Assembly: GCF_009811315.1 (NCBI RefSeq)
Contig: NZ_BLID01000001.1
Coordinates: 558,001 to 622,000 of the forward strand
Direction of reading: 5' to 3'
DNA from: Vibrio atypicus
GTDB lineage: Bacteria > Pseudomonadota > Gammaproteobacteria > Enterobacterales > Vibrionaceae
Length of the DNA: 64,000 nt
Shown: in pieces, positions 36,900 to 44,918 of the stretch
Layout: every line of letters starts with the position of its first letter
Position numbering within the stretch: the stretch's first letter is position 1
Notes under the pieces: generated by a model
Database searches by the model: none
What the model was told of the DNA's origin: nothing
The model's input: only the letters and a program-made list of their open reading frames with translations
Position numbers and translations under genes: made by a program

Positions 36900-37592
36900 A
36901 TGAACAAGATTGGTGTCATCAATAGCGTATTGACCGGAAAAACGGTGGCCTTTGCCCATGGTGCGAAAAGTGCCATCAACAAGCTAATCGTAGATGAACG
37001 TCAGCACACGACAGAACTTGGGTTTACCAATGACGAGCAAGGCGATCCTCGCTTTCATGGCGGCATTCAAAAAGCCCTTCATATTTACCCAAGTGAACAC
37101 TACCCTGTTTGGCAGCAAGAGCTCGGCGAAAAAGCAATTTTCCAATCTGCTGGGGCGTTTGGAGAGAACCTAAGCTCCAGCGGTGTTACTGAAGAATCCA
37201 TTTGCTTGAAAGATAAGATTCGCATTGGCTCAACCCTGCTGGAAGTCTCCCAAGGGCGCATGCCTTGCTGGAAGCTCAACGTGCGCTTTGATCAAAACGA
37301 TATGGCAAAAAGAGTGCAAGACACACTTCGAACAGGTTGGTATTTCCGAGTGTTAGAAGAAGGTGATATCGGTGCAGGTGACGAGATTCTTCTGTGTGAG
37401 AGGCCTTATCCAGAATGGCCGATATCTCGCATCATGGGTGCCGTATTTACAGGTAGTCTAGACAAACAAGAACTGAGTCAACTGGCTGAACTGCCACTAG
37501 TCGAATCGTGGGGAGCACTGATTGAGCGTCGCCTAGAAACAGGCAAAGTGGAAGATTGGGAAATGCGCTTGGTTGGCCCTACTGCCGAGTAA
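36900..37592 (+). CDS. yiiM: YiiM-like MOSC-domain protein
   Basis: 230 residues from ATG 36900, with AGGAAGGA just upstream. It has DPRFHGGIQKALHIYP, where the MOSC fold begins, and the cysteine SQGRMPCWKLN near residue 124, thought to hold the molybdenum cofactor. E. coli YiiM and YcbX detoxify N-hydroxylated base analogues through Moco; the C-terminal 3-alpha domain is also present. The family call is firm, the physiological substrate is not. Confidence 0.88.
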   Translation: MNKIGVINSVLTGKTVAFAHGAKSAINKLIVDERQHTTELGFTNDEQGDPRFHGGIQKALHIYPSEHYPVWQQELGEKAIFQSAGAFGENLSSSGVTEESICLKDKIRIGSTLLEVSQGRMPCWKLNVRFDQNDMAKRVQDTLRTGWYFRVLEEGDIGAGDEILLCERPYPEWPISRIMGAVFTGSLDKQELSQLAELPLVESWGALIERRLETGKVEDWEMRLVGPTAE

Positions 37593-37617
37593 ATTCAACT
37601 TAATCGTAAAGATAGAT

Positions 37618-37649
37618 AATGAAAGCTCGAACCTTACCGAGCTTTCATT
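37618..37649. terminator. Bidirectional terminator, yiiM and VOC genes
   Basis: AATGAAAGCTCG, loop AACCTTAC, CGAGCTTTCATT: 12-bp perfect stem between convergent genes. Confidence 0.8.
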
Positions 37650-37674
37650 AGTGAGCAAATCCGCCGTTAAATAA

Positions 37675-38070
37675 CTACTCAACAACCGCCTGATGCTGAA
37701 CAATATCAATGTTGATGCCTGATGGGTCTTCAACCATAAAATGAATCTGCCCCCATGCCTCTTCTTTTAAAGGCATAGAGATAGTCATATTAAACTCTTG
37801 CGCCTGTACATAGGCTTTCGCGGCATCTTTGACCTCTAAGCTGATCACATAGCCATTCGGGTCCATAATTCGATGCAAAAACTCTGGTTGAGAGGGGTGG
37901 TTAGGCACTAAGAACCCCAGTTGCACACCATTTTCCATTGAGACCAAATGCAAATAGAAGCCTTCCTGATAGTATACCGACTCAAAGCCAAAAAACGTTT
38001 CATAGAAGGCTTTCGCTTGGACTAGATTTTCCGTCACCATAACGGGAAACATCGCATTAAACTCGATCAT
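37675..38070 (-). CDS. VOC/glyoxalase-superfamily protein
   Basis: 131 residues with two beta-alpha-beta-beta-beta modules (AMFPVMVTENLVQAKAFYETFFGFESVYY; IHFMVEDPSGINIDIVQH). The pattern resembles the glyoxalase/bleomycin-resistance/dioxygenase group. It is immediately downstream of an AraC-family gene on the same strand with a 27-bp gap, so it may be cotranscribed with or controlled by it. Substrate unknown. Confidence 0.85.
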   Translation of the reverse strand: MIEFNAMFPVMVTENLVQAKAFYETFFGFESVYYQEGFYLHLVSMENGVQLGFLVPNHPSQPEFLHRIMDPNGYVISLEVKDAAKAYVQAQEFNMTISMPLKEEAWGQIHFMVEDPSGINIDIVQHQAVVE

Positions 38071-38097
38071 AGTATTCTCCTTGCTGACAATGTTGAG

Positions 38098-38934
38098 TTA
38101 CACGTTATCGCTAGGGAGAATGATGCGTGATTGCGAAGAGGTTCTATTGTACAAAACGGACATAGCGGAAAACTTATTCGGTGAAATCCCAGCTAAACGA
38201 CTAAATTCGCGAGAAAAATGGGACTGATCAAAATACCAATCTGCCCAAGCCGTTTTATCTTGTTCAACTTGCCACGCTCTTAACACATGTTGAAAGCGCG
38301 CGACCTGACAAAACGCTTTCGGGCTTACCCCTAAGTATTGTTGCGTCAAACGCCTAAGTTGCCTGTCAGTAATCCCAAGTTGATCGGCGGCTAATTCTTT
38401 TAAGGAAAAATGACGAGGAGATTGATAGCAGTAGCGAACAAACTTTAGCACCCTAGGGTCAATCACTGGCCTGTCGATATGATCCAACATGACTCGCGCT
38501 AAGCGCACACAGCTTTGGTGAAACCCTTTACTGCCCGAGAGCGATTCCTGTAACCGCTCGATGAACAAAGGTGATAATAACTCTCTTATCGGCAATTGAT
38601 GATCGGTTGGGCTCCACTCCTCGACCGTCTCTGAAAATAGAGAATATTGGCCAAGTAACCGAAACCGAATACCGAAATAACGCGTCGGGCCAGCAATCGG
38701 GTAGACGATAGGTTCGGTAAATGGCGACACTAATATCGCCTCATCTAGGTTATTCAGGCTGATAATGAGGTCTACGCAATTATCCGGCACGCTTCGATAA
38801 AAGAACTCTCCCACTGGCACATCTAACTGCCAAAAGTAATGCACCCAGTGGCTCAAAGGCGGTGGAGGCGTCCACGTTTGGTAGAGATTGTTATGTACTT
38901 GACCTTGAAGAGGTTGAAGTTCGGGTATCAGCAT
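38098..38934 (-). CDS. AraC-family transcriptional regulator
   Basis: 278 residues. The N-terminal half is a ligand-sensing domain (WVHYFWQLDVPVGEFFYRSVPDNCVDLI ... YFGIRFRLLGQYSLF) of the type found in AraC proteins without a classic cupin signature. Helix-turn-helix motifs are ELAADQLGITDRQLRRLTQQYLG and WADWYFDQSHFSREFSRLAG. It precedes a VOC-family gene on the same strand, its likeliest partner. Confidence 0.88.
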   Translation of the reverse strand: MLIPELQPLQGQVHNNLYQTWTPPPPLSHWVHYFWQLDVPVGEFFYRSVPDNCVDLIISLNNLDEAILVSPFTEPIVYPIAGPTRYFGIRFRLLGQYSLFSETVEEWSPTDHQLPIRELLSPLFIERLQESLSGSKGFHQSCVRLARVMLDHIDRPVIDPRVLKFVRYCYQSPRHFSLKELAADQLGITDRQLRRLTQQYLGVSPKAFCQVARFQHVLRAWQVEQDKTAWADWYFDQSHFSREFSRLAGISPNKFSAMSVLYNRTSSQSRIILPSDNV

Positions 38935-39066
38935 AAGCTTCAGTATAGGAGATTAGCCTGGCTTCGCTATACGCACTCTGATTAGGTAGCTTGATGAATC
39001 TTTAAGTATTACGTTAACTCGGAGGTGATAAACAAAAACACAATAGGTAAAGTGCTCCAGATGCCT

Positions 39067-39645
39067 TTATTCACAGTCATCTCCTGTAGGCTCCGAAAAC
39101 TCGACTCCAGTTCCATCTAACGCTTTGTTATAAGAGGCATAATGTTGGCTTCTCAACTTAGTATTTAGTGTTAATGCATGCACAGTATCTTTAGTGCCAA
39201 CTGCGTCATCCCAGTCAAGCCCCAATTGTTCAAGACAATGAATGATTGGAAGTAATTTCTCAGAATGTAACTCGGCAACTTCAGTATCTACTTCTGTACC
39301 TGCTGAGTAATCATAGTCAAATACCGTTTGTAAATGCCTTGCACTTTGCTGATAAAAGCCACGCTCATTTTCTGGGATCACCAATGCGTTAATAAATTCA
39401 TCGATATCATCTCTGATGCCATTTTCATTGGCATCGACACCTTTTAACGTATCATCGCGATTAAGGATAGGCTCAAAATTCTGATAAAGGTACGTTAATT
39501 GCGCCTTGGTGGTTGATGCGCTCTCTAGGGCTTGGCGATCTTGTTCTGAAAGCACAATTTTATCTTCCTTGTTTCTCGCGTTGCCCTCAGGGACACACCC
39601 AACCAACAATACACACCCAACTAGTGCAGCAACAGTTTTGTCCAT
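39067..39645 (-). CDS. Lipoprotein with EF-hand-like loop, paralogue 1
   Basis: 192 residues with lipobox LLVGC (Cys16). The acidic loop DANENGIRDDIDEF near residues 70-83 matches a calcium-binding EF-hand or dockerin-like pattern. It is a tandem duplicate of the gene immediately upstream (39694-40272): the first ~130 residues are almost identical, while the last third differs in places. No family recognised; probably an envelope lipoprotein. Confidence 0.75.
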   Translation of the reverse strand: MDKTVAALVGCVLLVGCVPEGNARNKEDKIVLSEQDRQALESASTTKAQLTYLYQNFEPILNRDDTLKGVDANENGIRDDIDEFINALVIPENERGFYQQSARHLQTVFDYDYSAGTEVDTEVAELHSEKLLPIIHCLEQLGLDWDDAVGTKDTVHALTLNTKLRSQHYASYNKALDGTGVEFSEPTGDDCE

Positions 39646-39693
39646 TTAGTAATTCCAAATTCCATTGAGTTAACGTATTAGATCAAGATACCT

Positions 39694-40272
39694 TTATTTA
39701 CAGTCATCTCCTGTAGGCTCTGTACCTTCAATTCCAGTTCCATCTAACGCTTTGCTGTAGTATGCATAATGCTGGCTTCTTAACTCTGTATTTAAAGTCA
39801 ATGCAAAGACCATGTCCTGAGAGTCACTAGCATCATCCCAAACTAGATTAAGTTGCACCATGCAGTGAATGACAGGTTCAAACGTCATTGCGTGTGCATG
39901 TGCAGTCTCCGTATCTATTTCCATCGCCCCAGAGTAGTCGTGGTCAAATACCGTTTGTAAAAATCTTGCACTTTGCTGATAAAAACCACGCTCATCTTCT
40001 GGGATCATCAACGCATTAATAAACTCATCAATATCATCTCGGATCCCATTTTCATCGGCATCAACGCCTTTCAGCGTGTCATCCCGATTTAGCACAGGCT
40101 CAAAATTCTGATACAGATACGTCAATTGCTCCTTGGTGGTTGATGCGCTCTCTAGGGCTTGGCGGTCTTGCTCTGAAAGCACAATTTTATCTTCTTTGTT
40201 TCTCGCGTTGCCCTCAGGGACACATCCAACCAGTAATACACACCCAACTAGTGCAGCAACAGTTTTGTTCAT
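39694..40272 (-). CDS. Lipoprotein with EF-hand-like loop, paralogue 2
   Basis: 192 residues, lipobox LLVGC (Cys16), acidic loop DADENGIRDDIDEF. It lies 48 bp upstream of its near copy with the same orientation, and even the flanking bases around the starts are similar, indicating a fairly recent tandem duplication. The divergence near residues 140-165 (VIHCMVQLNLVWDDASDSQ against IIHCLEQLGLDWDDAVGTK) suggests some functional separation or relaxed constraint. Confidence 0.75.
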   Translation of the reverse strand: MNKTVAALVGCVLLVGCVPEGNARNKEDKIVLSEQDRQALESASTTKEQLTYLYQNFEPVLNRDDTLKGVDADENGIRDDIDEFINALMIPEDERGFYQQSARFLQTVFDHDYSGAMEIDTETAHAHAMTFEPVIHCMVQLNLVWDDASDSQDMVFALTLNTELRSQHYAYYSKALDGTGIEGTEPTGDDCK

Positions 40273-40431
40273 TTGGCTATTCCTAGTTTAATTGAATCAA
40301 CGTATTAGATTGAAAATATAACCTATTTTGGTTCTCTCAATTTAGACAGGGGGTAGTTGAAACAACTTGATTGACAAAGTGTGAGTAAGAGCAAGTGGAA
40401 ATGTCTCAATAACTGAATAGGAGGCAAAAAA

Positions 40432-40452
40432 AAACCACCAAAACGGTGGTTT
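40432..40452 (-). terminator. Terminator of the DEAD-box helicase gene
   Basis: On the minus strand AAACCACC, a short loop, GGTGGTTT followed by a long T tract. Confidence 0.85.
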
Positions 40453-40476
40453 CATTAAAACTGCCTTTATTTAAGG

Positions 40477-41733
40477 TCACGACCTTGATTGTTTCTTGGT
40501 ACTGGTATTTGAGCTTTTCGCCTTACCCTGAAACTGCTTAATGCTCTTTTTGCTGTTGGTTCGGCGGTTGGCTTTTTTATCACGCGGTGCACGTTTGCTC
40601 TCGCCTGTTGATGGTTTATCGGTCACGGGGAAGCCTTCTAGCTCTTGAACGGGTAGCTCACGCTGAGTCAGGTTACGGATCGCTGCAAGCGCTTCTGCTT
40701 CCCCATGGCAGACCAATGACATCGCCACGCCTTGTTGACCAGCACGAGCGGTTCGCCCTACGCGATGCACATAAGTTTCTGCGTGCATTGGCAACTCAAA
40801 GTTAATCACCACTGGCAATTGTTCGATATGAATACCGCGCGCTAAAAGATCGGTCGCAATCAACACTTGTGTTTGCCCAGATTTAAACTGCGCCAGCGCT
40901 TCTTCACGCTCTGCTTGGCTCTTGTTGCCGTGCAGCGCACTAGTTGAAAGTCCGGCTTTATTGAGTTTCTTTGTCAAACCATCTGCATTCTCTTTCGCAC
41001 CGATAAAAACCAGTACTTGCGACCACTGATGCTGACTAATTAATTCAATCAACGCTTTGGTTTTACTGCCCTTGTTCACCAAATAGAGGGTTTCAGCTAT
41101 ATCTTTGTTGGTGCTGTTTTCTTGATGAGCAAAAATCTGTTTCGGCGAGTCCATTAAAGATGATGCTTTCTGTTTCAGCTCTTCAGAAAAAGTGGCCGAA
41201 AACATGGCGGTTTGGCGCTTATCGGTGAGGTTTTTCACTATGTTCTGAACGTCGGGCCAAAAACCCATATCCAATAGGCGGTCAGCTTCATCAAGTATCA
41301 AAGTTTTCACGCAGTCCAGGTTTAGCTCTTTATTTTTAACCAGATCAAGCAATCGTCCTGTCGTCGCGATAAGAATATTAGGATGTTGTGTTAATACTTC
41401 AAGCTGCTGCTCTTTCTCTACACCACCGCACAGAACCACTGAGCGCAAGCCTAGTGACGGAGCAATTTGATCTATAGCCTTACACACTTGCGTCGCGAGC
41501 TCTCGAGTCGGAACCAGTACTAACGCTTGCTGCGAAGGGTCATTGTTAATCTGCTCAAGTATTGGAAGTGCATAGGCTAAAGTTTTGCCACTGCCTGTAT
41601 TGGCCAACGCTAAGATATCTTTCTGAGCCACCAGTTCAGGAATAACTAAAGTCTGAATATCGGTTGGCTTGTTGAACTCATTGGGCAGAGCTTGAACGAG
41701 CTCTGAACTCAAAGATAGAGAAGAGAAAGACAT
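40477..41733 (-). CDS. DEAD-box RNA helicase, RhlE-like
   Basis: 418 residues from ATG 41733. Q motif in NEFNKPTDIQ, motif I ALANTGSGKT, motif II LDEADRLLDMGF, motif III FSATF, motif VI HRVGRTARAG. A basic C-terminal tail (KRAPRDKKANRRTNSKKSIKQFQGKAKSS) resembles that of RhlE-type helicases that act in ribosome assembly or cold adaptation. Single gene; specific RNA target not known. Confidence 0.93.
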   Translation of the reverse strand: MSFSSLSLSSELVQALPNEFNKPTDIQTLVIPELVAQKDILALANTGSGKTLAYALPILEQINNDPSQQALVLVPTRELATQVCKAIDQIAPSLGLRSVVLCGGVEKEQQLEVLTQHPNILIATTGRLLDLVKNKELNLDCVKTLILDEADRLLDMGFWPDVQNIVKNLTDKRQTAMFSATFSEELKQKASSLMDSPKQIFAHQENSTNKDIAETLYLVNKGSKTKALIELISQHQWSQVLVFIGAKENADGLTKKLNKAGLSTSALHGNKSQAEREEALAQFKSGQTQVLIATDLLARGIHIEQLPVVINFELPMHAETYVHRVGRTARAGQQGVAMSLVCHGEAEALAAIRNLTQRELPVQELEGFPVTDKPSTGESKRAPRDKKANRRTNSKKSIKQFQGKAKSSNTSTKKQSRS

Positions 41734-41857
41734 CAATTGGAACCTTACAAATAGAAAATTAAACGCAAGCGGTCGGAGCTCACAGGCATATCGTCATCAA
41801 GAGTATATCATCGAACATTAACCTGAAACCGACAAAGAATTTGCTGCGGAGAATAAT

Positions 41858-42523
41858 ATGATAGTAATTACAGGTGCAAGTAGTGGTCTTGGTGCTGCGC
41901 TGGCGAAGCTCTACGACGGGCGTGAAGAAAAGGTATGCTTAACTGGTAGAAGCGAATCTAAGCTTTCACATATCGTTGAACAACTTTCCAGTAACGCTCA
42001 ATATAAAGCGTGCGACTTGGCTAACCCTCTCGAAGTGAAGTCATTATTCGAAGAGCTTACCTCAGCGCCTGAAACAATCATCCACTGTGCGGGAAGTGGC
42101 TATTTTGGTTTACTTGAAGACCAAGACCCAGAAGAGATCCAGCAGCTGATTCAAAATAACCTCACCTCTGCTATTCACTTGATACAAGAATCGATCAAGC
42201 GCTATCAAAATCAACCGCTAAACTTAGTTATCGTGATGTCGACAGCGGCCCAGCAACCAAAAGCCCAAGAATCAACCTACTGTGCCGTCAAATGGGCTGT
42301 AAAAGGATTGGTCGAATCTGTCAGGCTAGAACTAAAAGGCAAACCAATGAAAATCATCGCCGTTTATCCGGGAGGAATGTCGACAGATTTCTGGTCTACA
42401 AGTGGCAAAGAACTCGATACCAGTGGCTTTATGATGGCTGAAGATGCCGCCACTATGATAGCCGGCGCGCTGTCATCGGTTGGTAACGGATTTGTGTCCG
42501 ATATTACCGTGAATAGAAGCTAA
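41858..42523 (+). CDS. Short-chain dehydrogenase/reductase
   Basis: 221 residues. The cofactor motif TGASSGLGAAL is at residue 4, HCAG at ~76, and catalytic Ser and YxxxK in STAAQQ and STYCAVKWAVKG near residues 127-145. It is a classical SDR without membrane segments. It lies divergently from the DEAD-box gene and convergent to a peroxiredoxin gene. Substrate unknown. Confidence 0.9.
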   Translation: MIVITGASSGLGAALAKLYDGREEKVCLTGRSESKLSHIVEQLSSNAQYKACDLANPLEVKSLFEELTSAPETIIHCAGSGYFGLLEDQDPEEIQQLIQNNLTSAIHLIQESIKRYQNQPLNLVIVMSTAAQQPKAQESTYCAVKWAVKGLVESVRLELKGKPMKIIAVYPGGMSTDFWSTSGKELDTSGFMMAEDAATMIAGALSSVGNGFVSDITVNRS

Positions 42524-42549
42524 TGCTCTGCGCGCCCGACTCCTATTAA

Positions 42550-43080
42550 TTACTCATAAGTACCGCGAATAGGGTAGTTATTCGTCGGGTTGCGGATAAA
42601 AGCAATACCAGAAAGTAGTACATTGAGATCAGGGCGAACAAATGGACCATTAGAGATATCAATGATTTGTACCTGCCCCTGATCATTGACGACAAATAAG
42701 CCTGGTTCGGAAAATGGGTGATCGGTTTCTTGCTCAGAACGCGGATGGGAAATATACACACCGAGCGTCTGCATTTGCTCAATAGTTAATCCATAAGCAA
42801 CAGGGAAACTCACCGATAATTGCTCCATATGTTGTGCCACTTGCGCTTCGCTATCTGCCGACACCGCGACAATATCTACCCCTTGTTGAAGAAATCGAGC
42901 TTTCATCGCCTCAAGCTCATTCAAGTAACGAGTACACAATGGGCAATGCTTACCACGATATACAACAACTAATCGCCAACTTGCGTCTTCTGATGGCTTA
43001 CCCAAATCAATCACCTCCCCTTGATAGGTTGGTAAGGTTAAAGTCGGAAATAAGCCACCTGCTTTGAATTTTATTGTCAT
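42550..43080 (-). CDS. AhpC/TSA-family peroxiredoxin-like protein
   Basis: 176 residues with a thioredoxin fold and RGKHCPLCTRYL near residue 51; the CxxC replaces the usual TxxC peroxiredoxin active site, as in the PRX-like subgroup. Downstream VAVSADSEAQVAQHM and FVVNDQGQVQIIDI fit the family. It could reduce peroxides or disulfides in the cytosol. No linked reductase gene. Confidence 0.85.
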   Translation of the reverse strand: MTIKFKAGGLFPTLTLPTYQGEVIDLGKPSEDASWRLVVVYRGKHCPLCTRYLNELEAMKARFLQQGVDIVAVSADSEAQVAQHMEQLSVSFPVAYGLTIEQMQTLGVYISHPRSEQETDHPFSEPGLFVVNDQGQVQIIDISNGPFVRPDLNVLLSGIAFIRNPTNNYPIRGTYE

Positions 43081-43290
43081 TTTCTTATCCTAAGTTTTAG
43101 ATACTGATGGGATAAACATGGTAAAAATGAAAAGTTGCCCCCTCTAACCATGCCCACTTCAATGAGACCGACGTTAACGTTGAATGTATTCGCAAACCGT
43201 TTCAATTAATCTATTTGGCTCATTTACAAGACTGGGCAAAGGTCCCAAAGGTGAGTATCTTGGTGATATAAAAAACAATTGAGAACATCT

Positions 43291-43923
43291 ATGCCTAGCA
43301 TCAAACAACAACTCCAAGCGCTAAAAGTTATTCCTGTCATCGCCATCGATAAGGCTGAAGACATCGTTCCTTTGGGTAAAGTCCTAGCAGAAAACGGACT
43401 ACCTGCTGCAGAAATAACATTCCGTTCGAACGCGGCTGTCGAAGCGATTCGCCTCCTACGAGAAACGCAACCAGACATGCTTATTGGCGCAGGCACTGTG
43501 CTCAATCGCGAGCAAGCCATTGCAGCTAAAGAAGCCGGGGCAACGTTTATCGTGTCACCGGGCTTTAATCCTAATACCGTGAAAGCATGCCAAGAGATCG
43601 GCATTGATATTGTCCCAGGGGTAAATAATCCAAGCACCATTGAAGCGGCATTGGAAATCGGGCTCACAACATTGAAGTTCTTCCCAGCAGAGGCATCAGG
43701 CGGCGTGAATATGGTTAAAGCTCTGCTTGCGCCATACACCGATGTTTCTTTAATGCCAACGGGAGGCGTGAATCAAAATAACATCAAAGAGTACCTCGCT
43801 ATTCCTCGCGTTTTAGCTTGTGGTGGTACTTGGATGGTGGATAAAAAGCTGATTGAAGCGGGAAATTGGGACGAGTTAGCCCGACTAACTCGTGAAGCTG
43901 TTGCATTAGTAAGCGAAGAGTAA
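43291..43923 (+). CDS. eda: KDPG/KHG aldolase
   Basis: 210 residues from ATG 43291. Class I aldolase residues: the general base Glu in AAEITFRSNAA and the Schiff-base Lys in TLKFFPAEASGG near residue 130. It splits 2-keto-3-deoxy-6-phosphogluconate to pyruvate and glyceraldehyde 3-phosphate, or makes glyoxylate and pyruvate from 4-hydroxy-2-oxoglutarate. No edd or kdgK is adjacent, so it is an isolated copy; a KHG role would connect with the glyoxylate cluster 10 kb away, but this is only a suggestion. Confidence 0.9.
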   Translation: MPSIKQQLQALKVIPVIAIDKAEDIVPLGKVLAENGLPAAEITFRSNAAVEAIRLLRETQPDMLIGAGTVLNREQAIAAKEAGATFIVSPGFNPNTVKACQEIGIDIVPGVNNPSTIEAALEIGLTTLKFFPAEASGGVNMVKALLAPYTDVSLMPTGGVNQNNIKEYLAIPRVLACGGTWMVDKKLIEAGNWDELARLTREAVALVSEE

Positions 43924-43947
43924 ATTTTCAGAGATCTTGCTATAGGG

Positions 43948-44562
43948 TTAAGCGTTACTTTTTACGCCACACCCTTTTATGACCAACTGAGTTAAAAACT
44001 CGGCCGCTTGGCGATAATCTTGCGCGTCGAGTTCATCTTTTTGCATCACATTACAGATCTGCCAACCAAAATCAGCATAGGTTTGGGTCGCGGCCCAAAT
44101 GGTAAACATTAGGTGTTGCGGTGGGACCTCATCCATCAAACCTTGCTGTGACCATGTCGCAAACTTGTCTATCATCATTTGCGACTGTTTAAACAGCTCC
44201 GTGCCAATATCATCGGGTAATGCTTTCGCACCAGACATGACTTCATTGGCAAAGACTTTGGATGCATGAGGATGTTCTTGAGAGATACGTAATTTCGTTT
44301 CTATATACTGACTCAAAGCTTCAACCGGATCGCTCAACTCTTCTATTGGACGAGAAGCTTCAAGTAAGGGTTGAGTTACCGTCTGCAGCACTGCGTAATA
44401 AAGTTTATCTTTCGAACTAAAATAGTAGAACACGTTAGCTTTCGGGATCTCGGCCGCTTTTGCTATATCGACGATTTTAGTCGCAGCGTAACCATGGGTA
44501 GCAAATTGCTCACTCGCAACCTCAATGATCAGATCCTGATTTTTTTGCCTAATCCGTGACAT
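43948..44562 (-). CDS. TetR-family regulator, RutR-like C-terminus
   Basis: 204 residues from ATG 44562 with AAAGGAAAG just upstream; an upstream in-frame extension to 44619 is unnecessary. The helix-turn-helix is ATKIVDIAKAAEIPKANVFYYFSSKDKLYYAVL, and the C-terminal MFTIWAATQTYADFGWQI resembles RutR-type effector domains. It is divergent from the complete alkylsulfatase gene 356 bp away, which is its probable target. Confidence 0.9.
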   Translation of the reverse strand: MSRIRQKNQDLIIEVASEQFATHGYAATKIVDIAKAAEIPKANVFYYFSSKDKLYYAVLQTVTQPLLEASRPIEELSDPVEALSQYIETKLRISQEHPHASKVFANEVMSGAKALPDDIGTELFKQSQMMIDKFATWSQQGLMDEVPPQHLMFTIWAATQTYADFGWQICNVMQKDELDAQDYRQAAEFLTQLVIKGCGVKSNA

Positions 44563-44918
44563 CTTCTTTCCTTTGGTTTTACTCTCGCTCCATAGTAAAC
44601 AAACTGTTAGCGAACACAAAACAATGGTTCGAAAATATAATTAAACCTTGGGGTGAGCGGCGATTTACAGTGTAATTTGTTGCTAAAAACAAAACGCATA
44701 CCTTTAAAAAAGCCGCTGAATTCAGCAAAGAAGGCTTGGCTAATAAATTAGGCGCGTAAAAGCGTTATTGATTAAATATAATTAATTACTCCCTTAGCTT
44801 CCCCCTTCTCAAATGGCCAATCACCCAGCAATTCAAATAACTCGCTAAATCATTGAAAAATTAGAAAGCTAAACTACCTTTAGATCGTGAAACAACACTC
44901 ATATTTAAAGGACTCTAT
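44563..44918. other. Divergent region between TetR and alkylsulfatase genes
   Basis: No gene. It contains a perfect 12-base palindrome GCTGAATTCAGC at 44715-44726 inside an AAGCC...GGCTT frame. This could be a regulator site or RNA hairpin. The rest is AT-rich promoter sequence. Confidence 0.4.
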
